The notes: generated by a model from the sequence alone, not told the origin. A stretch of 64,000 nucleotides of DNA from Clarkia xantiana subsp. parviflora (GCA_036873135.1 JAPTYO010000001.1:43610774-43674773); one strand, 5' to 3'; numbered from the stretch's first letter, positions 33,976 to 47,025 are shown. Numbers and translations are program-made.

Positions 33976-34229
33976 GCTCTTAACCACTAGATCGCCACTT
34001 TCGGTTGTTATTAATAATATAAATTAATTAAGATAAATGTCTATCGTGATTCTGACCGTATAATAGTACGAGCTTTCTTCGGTCTTAAATGATGAATTAC
34101 TTGAATTAACGTATACGCTAGCTTAATTAGCTGCTAATGATTCTAAACCATCAATTACTAAATTGTCAAACACTAAAAGAAATAAATATGATTCGATACC
34201 CACATTGATTAAATTAATTAATTAACTAT

Positions 34230-34770
34230 CCAAGACAAGACAATGGGACCAAAACAAGCAACTTCTTTTAGTATGTTCCTCCCTGATCTTTAACAATAGC
34301 AACTTGTCTTGTCGTTGATATTCTGAGAATTTGCTGCGACCGAAAGTTGAGGCGGAAATGCAAGTGTGTATGATGAAGAAAAAATATACGAATATAATTA
34401 AAATAATATATTTTGATTTACTTGCTCCTTTTTTTCTCCTACTTTGTGTGGTACTTTTATCTTGACATTTAACGAAAAATTATAGAGATTTATAGTATAA
34501 TAATTATTCAATTATCATCCTTTTAAACTTTAATAACCATTTAACTATAAAAAAAATGAGTAATCAAATTAACAATATAAATGTAAATTTTACCAATAAA
34601 AAATGTAAATAACCAAATACGTTTATTAATAAAACTATCAAAGCAATACAAGGGGACCAAACACAAGCAACTTCTTTTAATGTGTCTCATTCTCTTTAAC
34701 AATAAGTTACTCGTTCATATTCTGAGAATTTGTTGCGACCGAAAGTTGAGGCGGAAATGAAGAGTAAGAC
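34230..34770. repeat. Local duplication of about 120 bp, 410 bp apart
   Basis: 34240-34362 and 34648-34760 share AAGCAACTTCTTTTA, CTTTAACAATA, ATATTCTGAGAATTTG and TGCGACCGAAAGTTGAGGCG in the same order. No coding function is visible. Confidence 0.85.
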
Positions 34771-35285
34771 CAACGGAAATTTGGAAGTGGAATTAATAGA
34801 ATAATTATTTATTTGGCAGAAAAACTAGTTAATTATTATGAACCTATAGAAACTCAAATAACCATTTATCAATTTAAAAAAATAAATTGAAAAATTAACA
34901 TAAATAATAAAGACAAACATGAAAAACCAAGTACGTAAGTTACCCATATTAATATTATGTATAAAGTATAATATATATATATATATATCAAGCAAGCCGT
35001 ATTCACTTTCTACCCGCCTTCCTTAACCTTTGCTTTGTGCTGATGGCTGATGGCTCTATCATCTTATTCCTCTTTTTCTACTTTTCTAGTTTTCTTACAC
35101 ATTCCCTCCTTTTTTGTCTTTGTATATATTATAATAATGTTTAGAGAAAATAACCTAATAAATATCTCGGCTTTTGGGTTAATAACGACTCTACACTCAT
35201 CCCGATACGTAATGTCGGAATTTCGTGTTCATTTACGAGCATATCATACTTATAAACAACCAGCGCAAGCACTGACCTCGTTAAC
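34771..35285. other. AT-rich intergenic DNA
   Basis: Holds a TA run (34972-34988). No supported gene. Confidence 0.35.
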
Positions 35286-35289
35286 GTAG

Positions 35290-35455
35290 CACTATCAACA
35301 ATCTAGTATAGTCGAGAGGCCGGCCCATTAGGTACTAGTCGTCATTTCCCCAAAATGAGACTTTAATCAAGTCGTTCGGAGGATTCAAATTTGTAACTTC
35401 GAAGTTCAACCACATGAGAATCAGCGCTCTCAACCACTAAACCACAAATGCTGGT
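35290..35455 (-). mobile_element. tRNA-derived SINE
   Basis: On the minus strand the head reads TGGTTTAGTGG (pol III box A) followed about 50 nt later by ATTTGAATCC (a decayed box B, consensus GTTCGAATCC), with GAGAGCGCT between. The body continues to about 35290. This A-B spacing is that of a tRNA gene, but the cloverleaf is decayed, so it is a SINE, not a tRNA. Confidence 0.6.
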
Positions 35456-36700
35456 GGTTGGTACTTTTTATATATATAATAAGTGCTAATTATTACTACC
35501 ACACGACTTATAAGTGGTACCATTTATATCGTTGAACCGAGACAGCTGAGCCGAATTTCTGGATCGGTTCGGATCTTCACCATCAAATAACTTAACAACC
35601 TTTCTTTATCTTCAATTTTCAAAACCACCAACCTTGGCTCGACCAATTGATTTATGGAAGTTCGCCTCGTCTAAACTCGTACTTGATATGGTCTTCCAGA
35701 CCAAACTCATACATGATCAGGCCAAAGCGAAACCCCAGTCTTTGGTGAACTTAATTATGAGCTACTTATAATTAACACTTTTGATAAACAATGAATAAAA
35801 ATTATTAAAATTTTTTTATATAATATAATAATAAGGTATTAAAAATAGAAATCCGAGTCGGGTAATGATTATACTATTTTTGCTAATGCGTACTTGCTGC
35901 CATCGAAAAGCTTAGCTAGCTGTGAAGAGAATCAACGAGTCCTCATATATTCGCCCCCCACTCAGAAATATATATATATAATATATATTTTATTCCAGAT
36001 CAAACATCATGTCTTAAATAAAGCACCTTTCAACTCCTCCCTCATAGTTTGAAGAACTTTTGAACATTAAATTGCTACTGCAAACGTAAGTAACCAGATC
36101 AGTTCAAGTCGATTCTCTATCAACTTTATGAGCAACCAATTAAGGAAATCTGATTTGTTCGATGAAATAATAACTTTTAAAAAAATTGTAATTTGCCTTA
36201 CTCTATAATTAATTACTAAAGGATTGATTGACAACTTGATTGGCAGACTATAGTTTTGAATAATTTGCTAGCTTAACTTTTGTTTTGAAAAAAATATTAA
36301 CTAAATTTATATAAAAGTTGTAATATACTAACTCCATCTAAATTATAGTAATTGCATTTGCATGTTACTATTGTCTTGCTATGTTTTTTGTGCAAATTGT
36401 TAGCAAAACTTTTGAAATTTTCAATTTGACAACTGAATTCACTGTAAATTTCCAATTTATTAGCTGAACTTTGAGAAATTTACAATTTATAGGGACCACG
36501 ACACATACATATCTCCATCACCATTTAACAACAAATGCCCCCAACAAATTTAACTTATATAAGTCCACTCAGCAATTTGGTCCAAACTTAAAGTACTATT
36601 GAACCTATTAACCCTCACAGAAAATAAAATAAAAATTTGGTAACAAAACAAATACACTTCTCATTGTTTTTCTACTCTTACATCACAAAAACTAATACAT
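35456..36700. other. Intergenic DNA downstream of RPL17
   Basis: AT-rich. Includes another AATTTGCTAGCTT / GCAAATTGTTAGC pair (36258-36405) resembling 27130-27370. The last 100 bp should hold the RPL17 3' UTR. Confidence 0.4.
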
Positions 36701-36746
36701 TTCTCAAAGAACAGAATATCCTCCAAAATCAGAACATATACAATAC

Positions 36747-39299
36747 TTAGACAAGTTCAATATAAGCCATAGGTGCATTATCTCCTTTCCTGGGCAGAGT
36801 TCTTATAATCCTGGTATACCCACCATTTCTCTCCCCATACCTTTCCTGAACCTCAGCAAACAAAGCATGCACTACCTGCTTCTCATAGATGAACCCTAGT
36901 GCCTGCCTCCTCTTGTGCAGAGACCCGTCTTTCGCCAAAGTTATCATTTTGTCGATATATTTCCTCAATGCGCTTGCTCTTGCCCTTGTGGTCTTGATTC
37001 GCCCGTATTTTAGAAGTTGGGTGGTCAAGCCACGGATAAGCGCTTTCCTCTGGTCTGGTGGTCGGTTCAGCTTCGGCACCTTCCTTCCGTGTCTCATGGC
37101 GTAGATACGACCCCCGTTGTCGATGAAGATGAAGTTGTGTTCATAGCTTTTGTACTCTGAAACAAGGCAGCTATGTTGGTTCAATAACTTCAAATGGAAA
37201 CTACAAGAATAAATTTGATAGCTTTTTACTCCAATCTTGATATACAAGCAAACAAGTAAATATATGCAGACAATTGAACTAGTTAGTGCGAGATGAACCG
37301 TTATTACTAATGTTCAAGACATTGGAAATAGTTCAGTGTTTATTAGGAAGCAGAGAATACCACCCGTATCCAAGAAAGGTAGCACATATATCCTTCCTTT
37401 TCTGATAAAACATTTTGGAGGTGATGATATCAACCAATCAAATGCTGAAATGATCCAAATTCTATGTAATGAATGAAAAAGTTGGACATCCCGGTAACAA
37501 AACCATTCATTTATGTTGATATTTTTAAGGTGGAAGAGCAACATAGTTTCTCAAGAATAAAAAGATCTGACCTTTGGAGTGTTTTGACATATTTCTACTT
37601 TTGTCATCAAGCCATAAGATGCTTATTATTCAACTCAAAATTTTACTCAACGGGCCCCAGTAATCTATATCAGAGATAGACTGAAAAGGAGGTATTCCAG
37701 ATGAAATGCTTGAAACATAAAATAATCTCCTAGAAAATAAGTTTATGCACAATGATGCAAAATGAACAATAGAACTATGCAAGAGTGTACAATACCTAAA
37801 AGAAAAGGCGGCTGTAGGCCGAGAAATAGAATTATGCAAGAGTGTACAATCCCTCTTGTTCGAATGAACCTCATCAACTATGAATTAGTAGATGGAGGGG
37901 AAGAAACTGAGAGATTCTTAGTCCTGGCCTCAGTCTGGAGGAAATGGAGACATTTATTTCATCTCCAGAGATCATGAAATATAGAGGTGTAGTTCTCTCA
38001 CAATTGGGATGAACAGAGAGAAACAAATTTCAACTGCAGATAACCCATCCGCTAATGGTGGGTCGGTATTTTGGTTTGGTTGGGCAAAGTAAGAATGAAT
38101 TGAAATCCTATATAGAATCATTTGCATCCTTTATATCCCTATCCAAACAAGACAAGAAATGTAGCCTCTGAATATTCTCTTCCTATCCAAACAATGAAAG
38201 AACAGATTACATTATCCAGCTATTCTCTCTTCCACTTCCCTCCATTACCCCCTTTTTAAGGACCTCAACCAAATAGTTATGGTGTCAACATAACAATAAA
38301 TTCTTAGAAAATGATGGCTAGTACTACAAATAGACAATAGGATCCCTTCCATTAGCTTTCAAATCACCCCACCCAGATAAGATGAAAATGTGTTAAGAAC
38401 CTATAAACAGTCTCAACTCTCAACTATAAGTCATGTTGCTAATTGTTGTCACAGATTTAAAATGTTGATATTCAGTGTCCCAGCTATCAATTAAGTTAAT
38501 TTTACCTTTTTCTCCTAAGATTGACGGAATAGAAATATGTTTTTTAAGCATAAAATAAGCCTAAACCATGAGCAACAAATCCGATACTCCAGAAAATAGG
38601 AAAATTACATGTTTTTGGTGCTTTAAACACTAATTTTACTGCCAAAATCAGTCGAAAAAAGTGGAAATCAAACAATCTGTTAATTCGGACACAGAATATC
38701 AACATTTTAAATCTATTAGTCACATAGATTATAATTGGTACTGTTTTTAGGTTCTTAAATCTTAACCCGATGAAAATTCCGTAATTCGAGTGTGTCTGTG
38801 TATATCTCACAAATAGAGACTGTGCAATGATTTCTTCTTTCCATTTACCAGAAAGGCAAGGATACTTCGAACCTCCTGAGCAAGAACAATGCACAATACT
38901 AGATAGAATCATCAGGCGTTACTTGCTACTAGATAGAATCATCAGGCATTACTTACTAAATATCCAGGCATTCAGAGAAATACAAACCAGGTACTCTACC
39001 ATTAACTATACTGCATCGTCGATAAGAGATAACTGAAATTGGCTGCAATATCGACAAATTACAAAAGGGAGGGACATACCTGAGTTTCCAAGGGTGAGAA
39101 GTTGACTCATAGGGCGCAATCCAGTAAAGGAGAATCCTTCCCGAGTCAAGGGTTTGCAGAGAAGAGAAGATGGAGAAGCCACTCTGGCCGTGGGGAATCG
39201 AATCGAAGTCGGAGTTTTCGGAATAGCAGGCAGAGCTGACATTATAGACGCCATGCTCCACCGAGCATCTGTAGCGCTGCATCCACAGGCCATAGCCAT
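36747..39299 (-). CDS. RPL17: Plastid 50S ribosomal protein L17, two exons
   Basis: Structural protein of the chloroplast large ribosomal subunit, encoded in the nucleus. Exon 1 is 39299-39080 and exon 2 is 37156-36747, split by a GT-AG intron of 1,923 bp, giving 209 residues. Residues 1 to about 85 are a Ser/Ala/Pro/Arg-rich, acid-poor transit peptide. The bacterial-type L17 domain follows from [20 protein letters not shown] through [36 protein letters not shown] to [12 protein letters not shown]. The intron falls just before the conserved [16 protein letters not shown]. The start at 39299 gives MAMACG; the Met two codons on (39293) is an alternative. The gene appears intact. Confidence 0.95.
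38898..38957. repeat. 30-bp tandem duplication in RPL17 intron
   Basis: TACTAGATAGAATCATCAGG and the following ten bases occur twice in a row with one or two differences. It is intronic and probably neutral. A second small repeat (CTATGCAAGAGTGTACAAT, about 37774 and 37831) lies in the same intron. Confidence 0.85.
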
Positions 39300-39567
39300 T
39301 GCCCTAACCTCTCAGTAAGTGAGGAAGAAAATTGGATAACGTTGGCTGGAAGGGAAGAGCTGTGCTGGTGCCTGAAGGAAGAAGAAGATAAGGAGGGGGG
39401 AAAGGAGACGGAGAACGAGAAACATTTCTCAACTGGTATGGGCCTAGGCCCACATATGTAGCTGGGCTCATACGTACAATATATTTTCTAGTACTTTTTG
39501 GGCCGAATTATGCAAAATGGTTTTTGGTATCTAAATCTTTTTAATTCATGGGAAAAGAACTCATTTA

Positions 39568-40037
39568 GAACACGTTTGATTGTCAATATTGTGATATTCT
39601 AATACACATATTAATTAATACACACTTAGTTAATACAATGTTTGATTGTGTCATGTATTATGATATCCTAATACAATGTTTGAATGTACTTTGTATTATG
39701 ATATCCTAATACAATGTCTAAAAGACTTAAATACCCTTAAATAGATATATACATTTTTTTAATTTTTATTATAATTGAAGGCCGGCCGGGGGTCGCCGGT
39801 GGCCGATGTTATGAGCCGAAGTTGGTGTGGTTGTATATGAAATAAGGTTAGGGGTAAATAAGTAATTTTGAGTTGGTATTAATTAGTACTTCATTTTTAG
39901 TTGGTATAAGCTAATACTAAATTCCTCATATAATTGAGTATTAGCTAATAACAAGTATTAGCTAATACCAATACCAAGTGGACACAAACACGGTATTAAC
40001 TAATACGTGTATTAGGATATCGCAATCAAACGTGCCC
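39568..40037. mobile_element. Harbinger-type MITE upstream of RPL17
   Basis: Ends GAACACGTTTGATTG and CAATCAAACGTGCCC are inverted. A TTA trinucleotide flanks both sides (39565-39567, 40038-40040). Subterminal TATYCTAATACAC and TAGCTAATAC pairs reinforce the symmetry. The interior includes a G+C-rich GCCGGCCGGGGGTCGCCGG block. It lies about 270 bp before the RPL17 start codon. Confidence 0.85.
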
Positions 40038-40043
40038 TTAGCG

Positions 40044-40500
40044 TCTAATGTTTACCCCATGTGTCAATTTGGTGTTTAAAGATTAAATTGTTAATATTTG
40101 GTGTCCAGATTTAAATTTTGTTGCGATTTGGTTTTCTGTCCAATTTTGGGATTTTGTTGGATTGAGATGAAATTTTTTTTGCCCATTATACCAATTTTTT
40201 TCAGAGCCACCAGTCCGAGTCCAGGCACCCACCTCCAATTCCAGCCACCCACCTCTGACTCCGGCACGCACCTCTGATTCCGGGCTAACCACAGATTCCA
40301 CCGATTCTGAGCATTTTGGGGTAATTTAGGAGTTTTTAAATTTATTCGTCATGTGACCAACACATGACCAATTTCTGTTAAATTTAACCTCAAAATTTGA
40401 CGGAGACACTAAATAGCAACAAAGGTGAAATCTAGGACCATCGATAGTAATAATTTAATCATAAGACACCAAATTGACAAATGAAATAAACTTGAGAAAC
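40044..40500. mobile_element. Long TIR element, relative of 13504-14321
   Basis: The left arm (TGTCAATTTGGTGTTTAAAGATTAAATT) and right arm (AATTTAATCATAAGACACCAAATTGACA) are inverted. The core 40200-40310 is made of CCACC-TCTGACTCCGGCACGC-like repeats, followed by CATTTTGGGG, CATGTGACCAACACATGACC and TTTCTGTTAAATTTAAC. The block order copies the element at 13504, although the arms differ. It abuts the preceding MITE. Confidence 0.65.
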
Positions 40501-40943
40501 TAAATAAATTATTTTCCCTTATTTCATTAACTATCCTGGGTTCAAACTTCAAACCAAGCGTTAAATCGGACTACGCAATATTAAATGGTTAATGCTACCT
40601 TTATTACTGAGTATGTGTATCTTATACTTTAGTTAAGACTTAAGGGTCTTGGACACAGATACTTTCAAAATGACGTATTTTCTCCCTAAATAACTAGGCG
40701 GGCGAGCTCAATCTGCATGGTTCAACCTTTTGCAAGCAAAATTTTGATTATAAGTTATAACAATGTATCCCAATGTCAGCAGTTGACAAAAATTGATTAC
40801 AACAATCTATCTATCTATCTAATAAATAAGGACCAGCCCAACCTCAATAGTGTGTGTATATGGCTTTTTCTATCTACACGTACAATGTTTCGCAAAATTT
40901 GGACATACCCAGCTAGCTCCTTTCCAGTCCACTTTTTACTTAG
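40501..40943. other. Intergenic / BOP1 3' flank
   Basis: AT-rich, with a short (ATCT)n run near 40806. The end nearest 40943 should be the BOP1 3' UTR. Confidence 0.4.
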
Positions 40944-43900
40944 CTAGTGGCAGTAGAGCTTTATCACCGAATCTGAACCCGCTGTGAATAACCACGGCTG
41001 TCTCGGATGGAATTTGCAGTCCATCACTCCTGCAACCCGGCAAATGCAATACGATTCAAATACCAAAAGGAGAGAATACAACACCGATACATACATAACA
41101 AATGATAACAGGTTTGTTTGTACCTCTTCCATTGGTGCTTGAATGCCCTCGAAGAATCTCCAAAGGAACAATAAGAGGATTCTGGTTGAGATCCGAGTAA
41201 ACCATTCCATGAAACACATAAGCTGTCCCGTCATCAGAGCACGATGCAAATAGCGGGTATGATCGATGGAACGCCACATTCGTAATATCACTTTTATGAC
41301 ATCTGCATATTTCAGATATAGAGCATCAACAATTAATTGTATTCTGCAACTACAAGAATATATATTCCATAAACATACGTTAACTTTTTGTAAGGTTTTG
41401 ATGAAAGGTCCATATCGAACCAGCATAGCTTTCCCTCTCTGCTTCCAACAACTACATTATCCCCTGAAAGAACAAGCTCCAGAGAATCAGTTGAGCACAT
41501 CAATTGGACAAGTTGAAGTAACACTAGTTGTAAATAAGTAGAACATACCAGAAGGATGAATTGCAATGGAGGAAACTTCACGAAACCCTGTCTCCAGCTT
41601 TTTCATTATCTTTTGCTTAACAAGATCGTACACTCTAACGTTCTTCTTCGTCGCAACAAAGAAAATGGAACGACTAGGATGAAACACCGATGAAACTGGA
41701 ATTCCATGCAACTTGAATGGAATCTTCTGCGAGTGTCTCTTGGAGAGCAGATGTATCATTATTGCTCTTGATTCGCGTAATATCACGTCAAGGAAAATTT
41801 CATACTGAATTTGTAGCAAATCAAATGCATGCCCGACCCGATACAGCAAAAGTTCGTAGCTCAAGAAACTGTATAACAGAAATCAACTTATATCCACATC
41901 TATAAGTCATACTAATCTCAGAGCTTGATGCAAGTCAATCTTAACTAAGATCCTTGAAAAATAAATGTCAGTCAGCTTGAGAAATGTTGAAGAAGTAACA
42001 GTACTCACTAAACTGTTCTATTTATGAAATACTACTTTTTGTTTTCTACCATTTAAGTCTTTAGGGTTTCATTTGACTTGGTCAATCCATCATTTACGCA
42101 TGTAACAGAGAAAATATGTAGTGGATAGATACAATATGTTTAATAAAAAAAAGGATATCTGCAGGCATCACAGTTGACAAGTAATCTCCTTTACGATGCC
42201 ACTCCACTGATACAACTCTCTGCAATTAACCAACCATCAAGCTATTCCAAAAGAACAATAAAGAGATAGCTAACAAAATTTAAGCACGTGAAGAACAGTA
42301 GACTACCTTGAAGTGTCTTAACCTGACTCCCTTGAGCTTATCCTCATCCTCTTGAATCCAGGTCACACCAGAGACTTTATCACCAGTAGAAACGGAACTT
42401 AGCATTCCACCATGTCGAACTAAAAGAGAGTTGCACTAACAATCTACATGTATTACCTGTCTCGTTTGTCAGGGTGGGTAAACCGACATGAAAGAGTTCA
42501 GTGACCTTTTGTTGATCCTCTTCACTCCCTAGTCCAGTATTTAGAATTACTACATCGTGCCCTCTGAAACAGAGTTAACAATGAATACCAAGACTTTAAT
42601 CCAGGAACTGAAAAAATTGATCTTAATCATGGCTAAAACTGAACCCATGGAATATCAAATCCTTGCTCAGAAATAAACTAGATATATTTTTTTAGACGGA
42701 GAAATGATGAAGTTCAAAATAATCCAGTCTATCAAAATCATAAAGCACGTGATATGATGATAGACAATATATATGGATAATAAACCTGAAAATAATGATA
42801 GTAACATTCAAGTGTTTGGTACTTACGCTACAATAGCCAACATAGGAAGTTCAGGTAGTGGATTCCATGCAATGTATTGCACAGCTTCACCAATTTCCCA
42901 GACTCTAAGCGTCCTACCAGTTGCAACCTCCCAAATTCGTACAGTGCCATCAGCAGAGCCTTCATGAGAAATTAGAGGTCACACTCAGTTTTTTCAATGA
43001 TTCAAATTTCATGAAAGAAAAAATTGTGTAAGATATAAGAAACTCCAGACCTGAGGCTAGCCACTGGCCTGAAGATTCAACTGAAATGGACGTGACTGCA
43101 CCATGATGGCCCCTATACTCAAGATAACATGTGGAGGGATAAGGTTTAAGATCCCTTCGACTAGGTAGCTTTGGCTTCAGAGACTCTGGATCAATATTGA
43201 GCTGAAACAACACATAGACAAGTTTCAATTTCTTTGCTGTATGCATAAATGACCTCAACGCATCACTTTCCATTAATTAAAGCGTAACAAGCAATAGTTG
43301 AAACAAAGTGATCTGCTTACGCGCTTTTTCCGAACTCTAGGGCACAAATACAGATCCAGACAACGTTCGAAAGATTCCTTGACAGAATTCTCATACGACG
43401 GGATACTCCTCAAGGACATATACCTAAGAAAATAAATAACATTAGCAAGGTGACTGAAGCAATAATACAAGCAACTTAGATCATTCATCATAGAAACCTT
43501 TTAAGTTACTACGAGAAACACAAAACAGTGATTCACCTTCTCGGAATAAATTTCGGACGGTCTTCCTCATACAAAAGCTGATAAGAAATGATCTCTTCTT
43601 GGGTTGGTATAAATTCCAATGAAGGATTATATGATTCCTCATGTCCTGATAAAGTATGACAAAAAAAAAAGAGAAATAAATATCTGGTTCAAGCTTGCCT
43701 CAACAGCAAAAAGGCGCCATACCACCAGGAAAGATAGGAAAACCTGGTAGCTTTGGTTTAGGTGCTGGAATGTAGGCCAAATGTGAAGTCTTGTCCACAG
43801 GGCCAGAATCGTCACCCCACAAGTGATAGAAAGCGGGTTCTTCTTTTGGCTCGTCAAACTTTATTCGACCCTCTCTAATGGCCCTAACAAGCTTCGCAAC

Positions 43901-46750
43901 CTGCAAAAGTTTCAAAGATGAATCAATGAGGTGCAACACCAAACCACCTCATACCTATGGAGAATTCAAGAAACAGTATAGAGTATAGACATGGCAGTAG
44001 ATGGAGTAGAGGCACTAAACAGCTACTTTTTAAAAAGGCCAAAGGCCATCCATGATGTGCTCAGAGCAAACAGTAGATATAAACACTGAGTCGAGAAGAT
44101 TCTTGCACTAGGTACAGAAAAATAGCAACAACAGGCAATTCTGATTAAATTATAAGATGGTGCCTCTCCCATAACCATCATGCAACATATGGATAAAAGA
44201 AAGAGACTAGATGAGGAAATATTTCAACCGTTTTCTTTAGATACACAAGTAATAACAACCAAATCCTAACTGTAACATCAAATTCCAACGTAACACGTAA
44301 AAAAAAAGTAACAAGTATAAAATTAACATGGGACAATCAAACTTGTACATGGTAAAAAGATTTATTCTTCCTAAAGAGAAAATTCGGTAGATAATCATCC
44401 ATTTCCTCGGTTCTGTATAGCCAGACCATGCAGTCACCACTCACCAGCAGTAAACATGCTCAACTTTCCAGTCGTGGTGGACCATGGTTAGTACCTTTAT
44501 TACGGGCATGGCTAGAAAAGGTTGTTCACTTGTTTGTGAACAGCAGTCATATCCAAACCAAGAAGGGGTAGTTATCCCCATTTTTTTTCTAAATTTTTTC
44601 ATCAATACTAAGTTTTGAAAATTATAAACTACAGCTATTATTTCAACTTGATAAGGTGTGGTGCACATATATTAGCGACTACAAGATCTTGTGGAGTGAA
44701 TCAAGCTCTTGTGGGGTAAAGTATATAATTATGCAGAAAATTTCATTCAAGAAGGGAATGCATCAAACCGTAACAAGTATTAATGACTACCTTTTTAGCT
44801 TCCCATTTTGAAGGAGTGAATCGTCTTTTCGGTTCCGGTGCATTTGAAAGGGGATGTATAGCATCATCCCACTTGAACCAATCAACATATGGCTGCACTT
44901 GATAAAGAGCAAGGTTAGCAAGCGGACAATCATTAACGGTGATGATGGCATCATTTTACTAAAAAACTGACAGCATATGGATCAAATTCAGCATGAGGGG
45001 CCTCTCCTTTCAGCAACCTACGGATGAGTTTGGTCTCCTCTTTTGTCAATTCCACTTCCTCGTCGTTATACTCATCATATATCTTACGCCTGCAAATGGA
45101 AATGTTCAAAATAAAGATGAGAAAATGTTGATAATAATTCTTTTAATGATTCATATCATTCAAGGGGCAGAATATGAACCAATAGAGTGTACACTAATTA
45201 CTAATGAACCAATGCACAAAAAGAGACATAAATCTCATACAGACGGGAGAGAGTCCAAAAGTGAAACAACCGCATATACTTCTTTTGTTCATGATAAAGT
45301 TAGAAAATAGCATTAACTGTATACACTTATCTACAACAATCCCTAGTGAGCCTATTGAAATTGGTAACAGTAAAATGACATTAAAACAAACGCGGCATTT
45401 ATTAACACTAAAGCAAGGCATAGAATCAAGCAGCGGAATATACATATCAATCAATTAACTGTATACTACAAAAGGGATTGGATATTATAATCTCAAAGAT
45501 TGACCAGAACTAGCTTGGATAAAACTGCAAGTGCAGTAGTGCACATGTAAGTAGAATTCTTCAAAGAGTATCAACTTAAATACACTGACCAATTTTTTGA
45601 GTCATCGGCACTTGCAAGAAACGCATCCAATTTGTCCTGTCTCTCTTTCTTTTTTAGCTTTTTCCCAGAAATGTCATAGCCAATGTGTTCCTCATCCTTG
45701 TACCATTCAAGTGGAACATCCCCAATCGTGTTCCGTGGTGCAATCTGATGAAAGAAGAGGAGATGAATAAGAAGGCCCATATTACACATGAGAATCTATG
45801 ATATGGATGCAGTCTAATCTAATAGAAAAAAAGGAAAATATAGACCTCATCTTCAGAAGAATCACTCTCCTCCACTCCATGGTCTAATTCCGAATCCGAG
45901 CTTCCGCTATCATCTGCATTTCCAGGACCACCCTGCTGGCCAACACTGCTGGCCACTTTCACATCACCCTGCCAAAGTTATCCCGTTACATGTGCTCCTC
46001 TTTTGCCGCAGATGAAATAAACGAATTAGAGGAAAAGAAGAAACAACAAGACAGCACCACTGAAAGAATGACAGACTCCTATTTCACAACATGGTAATGG
46101 AAACCAAAACAAACCATCCGCAATTTGGTAGACTTTGCTGTTATCATGATATAGGACATTGTAAATTACACTGGCACCAATCCACAATCCACGAAACTCT
46201 AATTTTTTTTCTATTCCAAAGAATCCTCACTCAAAGTTCCTTCATGATTCTACAAAGCTACGATATTCTGCTGAAGTCGACGCTGATTTCAAAGTTATGA
46301 GGTATGTTTCTTAGAATAACAATAGGAAGATACAAAACGAAAATGGAGCAAAGTATTCAGTTCGTACCTCATCATCCGAGGAGTGACTTGGCTCAGCTTC
46401 TGAGTCCACTGGCGAGGCATTGTCCTCAGAGTCCCCATCCTCATAGAGTTCTTCCTGAGGTTGGAAACAATTCAAAATTACATCAAATTCTGACAGACAG
46501 CCAAATGTAACAGTCGAGAGCTTACCACGCCAAACATTGAAACATACATATTATTCAGAGAGTGCCATGCCAAACATACATATTATCATAGAAGAACTAC
46601 CTCAGAATAGGAGTCAGAATCAGCCTCTGAATCGTAAGGTGAGGAGTTTCCACTTTCAACTTCTTCTATTGCTTCGTGTTCTTGTTCTAAACTTAATGGA
46701 GGAGCTTCAGCAACCTCTGGTTTCTTCTTGATGTGCTTCGCCGTTCCCAT
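40944..46750 (-). CDS. BOP1: Ribosome biogenesis protein BOP1, 18 exons
   Basis: Nucleolar WD40 protein of the PES-BOP1-WDR12 complex, needed for 27S pre-rRNA processing and 60S assembly. Exons (minus): 46750-46601, 46454-46368, 45968-45846, 45744-45590, 45089-44972, 44892-44791, 43900-43726, 43645-43537, 43423-43321, 43201-43051, 42959-42827, 42563-42457, 42419-42307, 42219-42159, 41776-41549, 41463-41379, 41302-41124, 41029-40944. They total 2,265 nt in one open frame, 754 residues, as expected for plant BOP1. Residues 20-120 are acidic Ser/Glu/Asp-rich; the BOP1 N-terminal domain runs from [15 protein letters not shown] through [12 protein letters not shown] and [19 protein letters not shown] repeats follow ([31 protein letters not shown]) to the end [14 protein letters not shown]. 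Intron 14 is AT-AC (U12 type) and intron 12 is only 37 nt; the other fifteen are GT-AG of normal size. Confidence 0.95.
41777..42158 (-). other. BOP1: U12-type AT-AC intron of BOP1 (intron 14)
   Basis: 382 nt. After exon 14 (ending VMPA plus one base) the intron starts ATATCCTTTTT, the U12 5' splice-site consensus, with no GT available at the homologous position. It ends GTGATATTAC, with a perfect branch site TTCCTTGAC (41795-41787) whose branch A lies 11 nt before the end. Splicing at AT...AC restores the conserved GESRA and keeps the frame; no GT-AG pair does. A minor-spliceosome intron is the clear reading, though not tested with RNA. Confidence 0.92.
42420..42456 (-). other. BOP1: Putative 37-nt intron of BOP1 (intron 12)
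   Basis: Borders GTAATACATG...CTCTCTTTTAG look normal and contain a pyrimidine tract. Removing exactly these bases keeps the frame (phase 1 to RHGGMLSS); reading through meets a stop. 37 nt is well under the usual plant minimum of about 60-70 nt. The alternative is a donor at GTGAAGAG (about 42526), giving a 106-nt intron that also keeps frame but removes a stretch with [13 protein letters not shown]. Confidence 0.6.
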
Positions 46751-47017
46751 TACTAAACCTGGCTATGGGCTGTGGATGATGAGCACTCACCGGAGAAGAC
46801 CGCAAAAAGGAAGGAAGGAAGTAACGCCGCAGCTCCGGCGATGAATGACAGAGTTTCGTTGCTGCTGAGAAGCTGTCAGGCGGCAACCCTTCTCGAAGTC
46901 AATTCCTGGGCCGGGCCTAGTGTAGGAAATATCGGGTCGGGTTTGAGTTATGTATTTTCTAGTTTCATGTCATGAATCTTTTTAACCCAATCTGCCTAAA
47001 AAATTATTGATTTATGG
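46751..47017. promoter_or_regulatory. BOP1 upstream region
   Basis: Only about 275 bp separate the BOP1 ATG from the hAT element at 47026, so the core promoter must lie here or be supplied partly by the element. AGCCCATAGCC (minus strand) resembles the GGGCY-type site II motif found in plant growth and ribosome-biogenesis promoters. No clear TATA box. Confidence 0.35.
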
Positions 47018-47025
47018 GTTTTAAC

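Noticed and set aside
35380..35455. tRNA gene
   Set aside because: Box A and B spacing is tRNA-like, but the acceptor stem and cloverleaf do not form; better explained as a SINE.
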